DNA from: an uncultured Methanobrevibacter sp.
GTDB lineage: Archaea > Methanobacteriota > Methanobacteria > Methanobacteriales > Methanobacteriaceae
Length of the DNA: 20,394 nucleotides
Reading direction: 5' to 3'
Assembly: GCA_904501935.1 (NCBI GenBank)
Contig: CAJGDA010000015.1
Span: 1 to 20,394, forward strand
Shown in pieces: positions 15,064-20,394 of this stretch. The position numbers and the translations under genes were made by a program. Below the pieces are notes generated by a model, which saw only the letters and a program-made list of their open reading frames with translations, did not search any database and was not told where the DNA came from. Position 1 is the first letter of the stretch; each line of letters starts with the position of its first letter.

Positions 15064-15555
15064 CTAATCACCTTCCTCTCTATTTTTTAATACAGTATTA
15101 TCTGATAAATACTGTGCAATAATCTTAAGCTTATCATCAGATATCTTAAATGGTTGATCAAGGAATTGTGAAATATCAACTTCCTGGTCACCAACACAAC
15201 TTGGGTGTACAGTTCCTTTTTGTCCATACAATGAGAATATTGGACAGAAATCATGACAATAATAACATACCACACATTTTTCAAGATTAATTTCAGGTAC
15301 TTTATCTTTAGTCCAATTATCAGTTAATTTAACAGGATTTGCTAATGGTTTCATCTCAATTGCCCCTGTTGGACATACATTAGCACAACCAGAACACCCA
15401 ATGCAAGCTTTTTCATCAACTCTATCATCCACCTCAACTGATAGTGTGGATATCTGTCTTCGTAGTTCCATATCTGTAACTCTATCAGCGGCGAAAAAGA
15501 TTCTTTTGAAGTTGGTAAAAGCTCCTTCTAAAGCTATTCTAATTAAATTTCTCAT
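15064..15555 (-). CDS. ehbL: Energy-converting hydrogenase B subunit L (2[4Fe-4S] ferredoxin-type)
   Basis: 163 residues with two complete CxxCxxCxxxCP cluster motifs. The cysteines are at 51, 54, 57 and 61 (CIGCSGCANVCPTGAI) and 94, 97, 100 and 104 (CVVCYYCHDFCPI). This is the layout of NuoI/EchF-type subunits. The N-terminal helix (RNLIRIALEGAFTNFKRIF) and the C-terminal about 55 residues likely contact neighbouring subunits. It would carry electrons between EhbM and the polyferredoxin EhbK or free ferredoxin. ATG 15555 abuts the stop codon of ehbK, and GAGGGT precedes it. Confidence 0.95.
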   Translation of the reverse strand: MRNLIRIALEGAFTNFKRIFFAADRVTDMELRRQISTLSVEVDDRVDEKACIGCSGCANVCPTGAIEMKPLANPVKLTDNWTKDKVPEINLEKCVVCYYCHDFCPIFSLYGQKGTVHPSCVGDQEVDISQFLDQPFKISDDKLKIIAQYLSDNTVLKNREEGD

Positions 15556-16962
15556 TTAAATACCCTCTATTGAATCTTTAAAATTTCTCTCGAATAAAAA
15601 TGCTCTTGCAGGACATGCATTTTTACATGCTCCACAATAGGTACATTTTTCTTCATTTACTATGAATTGACCATCAACTTCATCGATTGCATCATATGAA
15701 CAAGTCTTATGACATAATCCGCAATGCATACACAATTGTTGTTCAATGAAATTAAATCCATCTTTAATCTCATTTTTATACATTGTAGATTTTGGAATAG
15801 CATCAACCGGACAATGTACTGCACAATTTTCACATAAGATACATTTATCCAAATCAACAGAAATTGTTCCTCTGTGCAATGTAATTGCGTCTTCTTGACA
15901 TACTTCAACACAGATACCACAGCTTATACAATCATCTGTAACTTTTCCATCCCATGTGTGAGTCATGTATTGGCGTGCACCGACCTCATCACAGACTTGT
16001 GCACACTTTCCACAGGATACGCAAAATCCAGCCAATGCAGGCAATTCTTCATCATTATACTCATCATAGATAAACATTTCATCGTCTTCACGTAATGTAT
16101 GAATCGGACATGAATTGATTGCAATTTCGTGAGTTGTATTTTCAGTATCACTTGAAGGATCGTATCTTAATTTGCCTCCAACATTTTTATGTGATTCATT
16201 TTCACATAAATCTGCACATAATCCACAATTTAGACATGAAATAATTGAGCCTTCTGGTTTTTGATTCAATTTGTTAACAATTATTTCAAAATCATCGACA
16301 GAAATTGCATTGTTAGGACATGCCTTCATACAATTAAGACAAAGTGCACATGAAGTCTTATTTACGATTTGATATTTATTCATAGACTCATTTGGACAAA
16401 CATCACTACAGATCCTACATTCCCTACAAATTCCTTCATCCCTATCAATTTTTACATGAATAGCTCCTGTTGGACAATATTCCTGACATCTTCCACAAAA
16501 GATACATTTTTCTGTGTCAGTTCCGAAGTAACTTCTTGTCACCTCTTTAACAGTGCTTTCACTTTTGTGTGGAACATTATCTAAAGGAGGATATAATATT
16601 TTTAAGGACTCAATTAAATTAAGTTGTTTATCTTTTTCCATTTCATATCCATCAACACGATTTGGACAAGTTTCAGCACATACGCCACAACGTGAACAGA
16701 TACCATAAACAATCCCTTCTTCAATTGTGATGTTATTTGTAGGGCAATTGTGCATACACATTCCGCAGCCATTACATTTGGCCCTATCTACAACATAACC
16801 ACCATAACTGTTTTGGAATATTGCACCATTAGGACAGTTCTTATAACATATTCCGCAAGTAAGACAGCTGAAAGCTCTTCCATTGATAAACTTAATGGCT
16901 TTTGTAGGACATTGTTTAATACAATCTCTTTTTCCTTCACATGTATTAGTTGTTAAAAACAT
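15556..16962 (-). CDS. ehbK: Energy-converting hydrogenase B subunit K (polyferredoxin)
   Basis: 468 residues built almost wholly of ferredoxin repeats. I count twelve complete CxxCxxCxxxC motifs (for example CLTCGICYKNCP, CNGCGMCMHNCP, CIFCGRCQEYCP, CTYCGACKNACP). An N-terminal variant CEGKRDCIKQCP and an extra SCPIH stretch probably complete further clusters. About 13 to 14 [4Fe-4S] clusters would agree with the 14-cluster polyferredoxin reported for Ehb of related methanogens. Three motifs end in CE, CD or CQ rather than CP. It would act as a multi-cluster wire between the hydrogenase and ferredoxin-dependent enzymes. No membrane segment is present. GGAG precedes ATG 16962, 12 bases after ehbJ. 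Confidence 0.95.
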   Translation of the reverse strand: MFLTTNTCEGKRDCIKQCPTKAIKFINGRAFSCLTCGICYKNCPNGAIFQNSYGGYVVDRAKCNGCGMCMHNCPTNNITIEEGIVYGICSRCGVCAETCPNRVDGYEMEKDKQLNLIESLKILYPPLDNVPHKSESTVKEVTRSYFGTDTEKCIFCGRCQEYCPTGAIHVKIDRDEGICRECRICSDVCPNESMNKYQIVNKTSCALCLNCMKACPNNAISVDDFEIIVNKLNQKPEGSIISCLNCGLCADLCENESHKNVGGKLRYDPSSDTENTTHEIAINSCPIHTLREDDEMFIYDEYNDEELPALAGFCVSCGKCAQVCDEVGARQYMTHTWDGKVTDDCISCGICVEVCQEDAITLHRGTISVDLDKCILCENCAVHCPVDAIPKSTMYKNEIKDGFNFIEQQLCMHCGLCHKTCSYDAIDEVDGQFIVNEEKCTYCGACKNACPARAFLFERNFKDSIEGI

Positions 16963-16974
16963 TATAAAAACTCC

Positions 16975-17226
16975 TTATTTACTCCTTGCAAAAAGTAGTT
17001 TGCCTACAAAAATTCCTATTAATGCAGATAAAAATGCAGTAGAAATCGGTAAATCTGTGTAAAATGGATAGTTACCAGATTGCCATGCTACGATAATTCC
17101 TGCAATAAGTATCACGATAAATGATGCTTTAGTGAATTTTGTGTCACCAACATTAAGTTTAATTTGAGACCCAATAACTAAACCCAATATCAATCCAAAT
17201 ATTATTGGTCCTAAACTTAACATCAT
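16975..17226 (-). CDS. ehbJ: Energy-converting hydrogenase B subunit J (small membrane protein)
   Basis: 83 residues with three hydrophobic helices (about 5-20, 32-48 and 60-80) and few charges. It is too short to place in a broad family. Position between ehbI and ehbK and size are the basis for the name. It overlaps the end of ehbI by an ATGA. Two adjacent ATG codons (17226 and 17223) could both serve as start, with GGAGGG just before. Its role in ion movement is inferred from the surrounding Mrp-like subunits. Confidence 0.85.
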   Translation of the reverse strand: MMLSLGPIIFGLILGLVIGSQIKLNVGDTKFTKASFIVILIAGIIVAWQSGNYPFYTDLPISTAFLSALIGIFVGKLLFARSK

Positions 17227-17699
17227 TCACCCTCCTCTACAAACTTCTTAAATCCGGCAAATGCAATAACAATTGCGGATAGACCTGCAAATACTTTCAA
17301 ACCTACAAATATATTGAGATATGGAATGATACCTGCATTAGTTACATCCGGATAGTGGAATATTGCTTGAGTGGCTGCAGGAACTACATTTAGCAAATCA
17401 GTTCCAAAGTTATATAAGTAAAATCCACCAAGGAACAATCCAATCAATCCAAAGACTACAAATCCTAATGCACCGACAGATTCTAAAACTTCAATATATA
17501 AGTGTGACAATTCTAATGGAGAATTACCTACTCCATAAACAAGAACAGATAATATAATTCCACTAGCTATCATTGCACCTCCTTGGAAACCACCACCAGG
17601 AGTGATGTGTCCTCCGAGGATAGTCATTATACCTAAACAAATTAAAATGATTGAAATTGGTAAAGATATTAGTTTTAAAATTACACTGCCTTGAGTCAT
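17223..17699 (-). CDS. ehbI: Energy-converting hydrogenase B subunit I (MnhB/MrpB-like)
   Basis: 158 residues, four transmembrane helices. The motif GGHITPGGGFQGGAM (29-43) is the hallmark of MrpB/MnhB-type subunits of Na+/H+ antiporters and of related membrane hydrogenases. It would be part of the ion-translocating arm of Ehb. The start ATG 17699 overlaps the ehbH stop by four bases and follows GGGGGA. The end overlaps ehbJ. Confidence 0.93.
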   Translation of the reverse strand: MTQGSVILKLISLPISIILICLGIMTILGGHITPGGGFQGGAMIASGIILSVLVYGVGNSPLELSHLYIEVLESVGALGFVVFGLIGLFLGGFYLYNFGTDLLNVVPAATQAIFHYPDVTNAGIIPYLNIFVGLKVFAGLSAIVIAFAGFKKFVEEGE

Positions 17700-17977
17700 T
17701 GTTTATCCCCCAATAATCCTCTACCAAATATAAGTAATACCACTAAACCAGCAGTTAACAATATAATTGATTCTCCTAATGTATCGTATGCTCTGAAATC
17801 AAAGATAACAACGGTTACAAGGTTTGGAGCTATCTGAGTTCCCAAAGCATTATAAATATTGCTTACACCAGGATTTATCATGTTACTTAAATGGAATACC
17901 GCATCGAATAAAGTAACAGAAAATATTGCTGCGAACACTGCTGCAATTAGACTGCGAATTGTTGCTTTTTCAGACAA
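17696..17977 (-). CDS. ehbH: Energy-converting hydrogenase B subunit H (MbhE/MnhA-C-terminal-like)
   Basis: About 93 residues with a hydrophobic N-terminal helix (SLIAAVFAAIFSVTLFDAV) and a C-terminal helix. Between them lies VVIFDFRAYDTLGESIILL, the FRAxDTLGE pattern seen in the MnhA C-terminal/MbhE domain. The TTG codon at 17977 is my chosen start. It has TGGGGTGGT four to five bases upstream, gives the protein MSEKATIRS, and overlaps ehbG by only eight bases. A longer frame from another TTG at 18004 would overlap ehbG more and has no ribosome-binding site. It overlaps ehbI by four bases. Confidence 0.88.
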   Translation of the reverse strand: MSEKATIRSLIAAVFAAIFSVTLFDAVFHLSNMINPGVSNIYNALGTQIAPNLVTVVIFDFRAYDTLGESIILLTAGLVVLLIFGRGLLGDKQ

Positions 17978-18305
17978 GATTACCACCCCAGTACATGAAT
18001 ACAACTATAATTGAAAGTGTTATAACTGCATAGAATACCATTTTTTCCAATGAATCTTCCTGTTCAATCTTAAACTTAGGAATAAGTGGAATATGAGAAA
18101 TTAATAAAATCGCCAATATTAATGTAACTAATCCAGCAAGCAAAACATTAACATGTCTTAGCAATATTGCTGATAAAACTAATGAAACGATTAAAAATAT
18201 TTCAGATGTAATACTACCGGAAACATCTGCATTAGTTACAGGGCCTGGTGAAAACAATTTTTTAAATTGTTTTACAACATCGAATATTTGATCATATAGT
18301 TTCAT
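17970..18305 (-). CDS. ehbG: Energy-converting hydrogenase B subunit G (membrane protein)
   Basis: 111 residues. An amphipathic, basic N-terminal segment (DVVKQFKKLF) is followed by about three transmembrane helices (35-52, 54-72 and 89-107). In order and size it corresponds to the small Mrp-type subunit found between the NuoM-like and MbhE-like genes of related operons. No conserved motif allows a closer call. GGAGGG precedes ATG 18305, which overlaps the ehbF stop by four bases. Confidence 0.87.
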   Translation of the reverse strand: MKLYDQIFDVVKQFKKLFSPGPVTNADVSGSITSEIFLIVSLVLSAILLRHVNVLLAGLVTLILAILLISHIPLIPKFKIEQEDSLEKMVFYAVITLSIIVVFMYWGGNLV

Positions 18306-19756
18306 AAAATCCCTCCTACAAAGCTAGAAATTCCATTAACAACAAGGTCTGGGAATAAACCTAAACCTATAACAAGGAGTAATAATATTCCCATTGCAAA
18401 AATCATTGCACGAGGAACTTCTTTGCCTTCCACTTCCAGTTCTTTTGGTTTTGGTCTTAAGAACATCACATAGAATGTTTTTACAAATACCACAAATGTA
18501 GCTATACTCACCATAATGGCCAAAATAGATAGTTCAGGGAATCCACAGTTTAAAGAAGCTTGAACAAGCATTAATTTAGATTGGAATCCGCTTAATGGAG
18601 GAACACCAGCCATTGCCAAACCAGCAATCAAAAGCATGATACTTACTTTTGGATGATATGCTAAAAGCCCTCCAATCTTACGTGTATCCACTTCATTTGT
18701 TGCATTTACAATTGCACCAAATCCAATGAATAGTAATGCAGTAATAATAATTTCATTCAATGCTTGGAACAAACCAGCAGTTATTGCATAATTAGTTCCA
18801 AGACCTATACCTAAACCTATGAAACCAAGTTCACCTACAGCTAAAAATCCGATCATTCTTCTGAAGTCTGTTTGGGTAAGCGCAAGAGAGACGCCCAATA
18901 TCATAGCCAAGATAGAGAAGAAGACTATGAGAACTTCAAATATTGGTAATGTAGAATAAATTCTATGCATAATCAATACAATTGAAATCATGGATATAAC
19001 TGTAAATGATTGAAGCAATGCTGCCCCATGAGGTTCTGCTTTTGAATAAATTCCAGATTTTATAGTATGGAATGGTGGTAAACCAGAGGCATATAACCAA
19101 CCAAAGAATATTAATCCGAGTGAAGTTAAAAATACTGGAGATGTAGCGTCAACTAAACCCTTATGAACAGCAGTTGCAATATCGGTAACATTTACACTAC
19201 CAGTCAAAGCCAATAAGAATCCAATTCCTAAAAGCATGATTGGAGAACCAATTGACCCTAAAATCATATATTTTAAAGCCATTTCATAACTATAATCAAT
19301 CGAAGAAGCTGCAACAATACCTACTTGTGCTAGTGCCAGTATTTCAAAGAATACGAACATGTGGAATATATCATCAGTCAATAGCATTGCAGTAACTGCA
19401 GCTGTACCTAAGAACAATAAGAATAAATATGGTCCTGAAACTTCCTTATATTTAGTTAAATAAATGAATATAACTAAAAATGTTAAAAGACCTAACATTG
19501 CGATGAATATTTGTTGTAAGAAAGTAAATGAATAGGTAATTGCAGGATGATATACGAAACTTGTCACATTATCCAAAATAGGCTCATATCCACCAAAGTA
19601 ATGCAATCCATAATTAGACAATAACGGAATCAATGGAAGACAAATTGCTACAACAAATGCGAAAATCTTAGTCACCTTATTGAACTTTGAAAATGCACTG
19701 ATCAACAATGCAGCCAACAAAGGAACAATAACCATTAATGGGATTAATTCATTCAT
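18302..19756 (-). CDS. ehbF: Energy-converting hydrogenase B subunit F (NuoM/MrpD-like ion-translocating subunit)
   Basis: 484 residues with about 13 to 14 transmembrane helices, of the complex-I/Mrp antiporter-like family (NuoL/M/N, MrpA/D). The two residues most important in that family are visible: a membrane glutamate at E138 (FFEIL) and the lysine at K162 (ALKYMILGS). The central LPPFHTIKSGIYSKAEPHGAAL region matches the discontinuous helix with its lysine and histidine. It is the main candidate for the H+ or Na+ path that couples ion flow to ferredoxin reduction. AGGAGG precedes ATG 19756, and the gene overlaps ehbE by eight bases. Confidence 0.94.
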   Translation of the reverse strand: MNELIPLMVIVPLLAALLISAFSKFNKVTKIFAFVVAICLPLIPLLSNYGLHYFGGYEPILDNVTSFVYHPAITYSFTFLQQIFIAMLGLLTFLVIFIYLTKYKEVSGPYLFLLFLGTAAVTAMLLTDDIFHMFVFFEILALAQVGIVAASSIDYSYEMALKYMILGSIGSPIMLLGIGFLLALTGSVNVTDIATAVHKGLVDATSPVFLTSLGLIFFGWLYASGLPPFHTIKSGIYSKAEPHGAALLQSFTVISMISIVLIMHRIYSTLPIFEVLIVFFSILAMILGVSLALTQTDFRRMIGFLAVGELGFIGLGIGLGTNYAITAGLFQALNEIIITALLFIGFGAIVNATNEVDTRKIGGLLAYHPKVSIMLLIAGLAMAGVPPLSGFQSKLMLVQASLNCGFPELSILAIMVSIATFVVFVKTFYVMFLRPKPKELEVEGKEVPRAMIFAMGILLLLVIGLGLFPDLVVNGISSFVGGIL

Positions 19757-20135
19757 TGTATTCCTCCTGTTTTGATGTATCCGCCAACATTACTTTTGTG
19801 CTTAAAGTACCATATCTTCTATAAAGAACCATTACTAAAGCAAGCATAACGGCCAAAGTACTTGCCCCAATTACAATACTGGTAAGTACTAAACCAAAAG
19901 GCAATGGATAAGCAGCATTTGTAGCGAACCATGATGTGTCCATTCCAGGCATTAGAATAGGCACTACGCCACCTGCCTTATAACCAATAGCAACAATGAA
20001 TAGATTAGCACCTTCTTCAATAAAACTAATACCAATTATCTTTTTTATGATATTATCAACGAAAATTGCTGAGTAAAGTCCAATGACAACCAAAGCAACT
20101 GATGTTAACAATATCGCAAGTTGTGTTTGTGCCAT
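19749..20135 (-). CDS. ehbE: Energy-converting hydrogenase B subunit E (MnhC/NuoK-like)
   Basis: 128 residues with three transmembrane helices, like MrpC/MnhC and NuoK. Helix two begins with GISFIEEGANLFIV, carrying adjacent glutamates E40 and E41 where NuoK has a membrane glutamate. The loop before helix three (VPILMPGMD...ADPLP-like AAYPLPFGLVLTSIVI) also fits MrpC. It would join EhbF and EhbD in the ion-translocating arm. ATG 20135 overlaps the ehbD stop (TAATG) and follows GGAGG. Confidence 0.92.
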   Translation of the reverse strand: MAQTQLAILLTSVALVVIGLYSAIFVDNIIKKIIGISFIEEGANLFIVAIGYKAGGVVPILMPGMDTSWFATNAAYPLPFGLVLTSIVIGASTLAVMLALVMVLYRRYGTLSTKVMLADTSKQEEYNE

Positions 20136-20368
20136 TAGCTATCCTCCCTTTGAGTTTTCTGTACAGCCAACGCAATGAATACAGGAATAATTGCTGCACC
20201 AACAATAGCTTGAGTTAAAGCTACATCAGGCGCCAATAATATTTGGAAGAGAACTGCAAGGGCCCCACCAGAAAATCCTGTTAAAATAGCTGTCTTTAGC
20301 AAATCTTTCTGAATAAGAGCAAGAATTGCACTTAAAACTATAATTAAACATAATACAAACTCTAACAT
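20135..20368 (-). CDS. ehbD: Energy-converting hydrogenase B subunit D (MbhD/DUF4040-like)
   Basis: About 77 residues, almost all hydrophobic, with three helices. LLAPDVALTQAIVGAAI (near residues 48-64) is the typical PDVALTQA pattern of MbhD and the MnhA C-terminal (DUF4040) domain. The start is placed at ATG 20368, nine bases after GAGG and one base after the stop of the upstream gene. Two earlier starts (ATG 20377, TTG 20386) would overlap the preceding gene and have no ribosome-binding site. It is the first complete gene of the operon in this window. Confidence 0.9.
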   Translation of the reverse strand: MLEFVLCLIIVLSAILALIQKDLLKTAILTGFSGGALAVLFQILLAPDVALTQAIVGAAIIPVFIALAVQKTQREDS

Positions 20369-20369
20369 C

Positions 20370-20394
20370 TTACTCATCCTCGTCAATTTCTAAT
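20370..20394 (-). CDS. ehbC: C-terminal tip of the preceding ehb gene, probably ehbC (partial)
   Basis: The minus strand entering the window reads the codons LEIDEDE followed by TAA at 20370-20372, ending one base before the ehbD start. The spacing is the same as between the other ehb genes, and ehbC is expected here from operon order. Too little sequence is present to confirm the family. Confidence 0.45.

Noticed and set aside
15556..16962. Repeated Cys-rich units as DNA tandem repeats
   Set aside because: The repetition is at protein level (ferredoxin motifs); the DNA of the units has diverged.
1..20394. tRNA, rRNA, insertion sequences or attachment sites
   Set aside because: No cloverleaf-like sequence, transposase-like protein or terminal inverted repeats were recognised by eye; a covariance-model search was not possible here.

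Overview
The window looks like a chromosomal segment of a hydrogenotrophic methanogenic archaeon of the order Methanobacteriales, most like Methanobrevibacter. The signs are very low G+C, gene content, and a long run of energy-converting hydrogenase B (Ehb) genes. TATA-like elements and GGAGG/GAGGTG ribosome-binding sites precede many genes. This was judged by reading the sequence; no database search was run.

Region 1 (about 1-7232, all minus strand) is a run of housekeeping genes. In transcription order they are a DUF366 gene, queD and queE (7-deazaguanine/archaeosine precursor synthesis), two proteins with four CBS domains each, pheA (phenylalanine synthesis), a single-span membrane protein with an acidic outer tail, a secreted PsbP-like protein, and coaC/coaB (coenzyme A synthesis). 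CoaC and CoaB read as one bifunctional protein broken by a one-base frame change. The CoaB frame has no ATG, GTG or TTG before its nucleotide-binding motif.

Region 2 (about 7233-11546, plus strand) is an accessory-looking segment between two core operons. It holds a predicted nucleotidyltransferase, a sodium-symporter-family (NSS) transporter with a clear terminator, and a stand-alone Cas4-like protein. The Cas4-like protein keeps all four cluster cysteines but lacks the usual ExK glutamate. Two gene remnants lie here: the 3' end of an unknown gene (7297-7479) and a frameshifted GNAT-type acetyltransferase fragment (8592-8842). A hairpin-rich convergent spacer closes the region.

Region 3 (about 11485-20394, minus strand) is the downstream part of the ehb operon. 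It runs ehbD, E, F, G, H, I, J, K, L, M, N, O, P and Q, with the last codons of a probable ehbC at the window edge. The complex is membrane-bound. Mrp-antiporter-like and complex-I-like membrane subunits (D-J, O) carry the hydrogenase module M/N and the ferredoxin-type subunits K/L. Known Ehb uses ion-motive force to drive ferredoxin reduction with H2 for carbon assimilation. Genes overlap or nearly abut, and a hairpin plus T-tract ends the operon after ehbQ.

I did not find a convincing new multi-gene system. The observations most worth checking are the split coaBC, the Cas4-like protein with altered motifs, the DUF366-queD-queE link, and the two decaying gene fragments.
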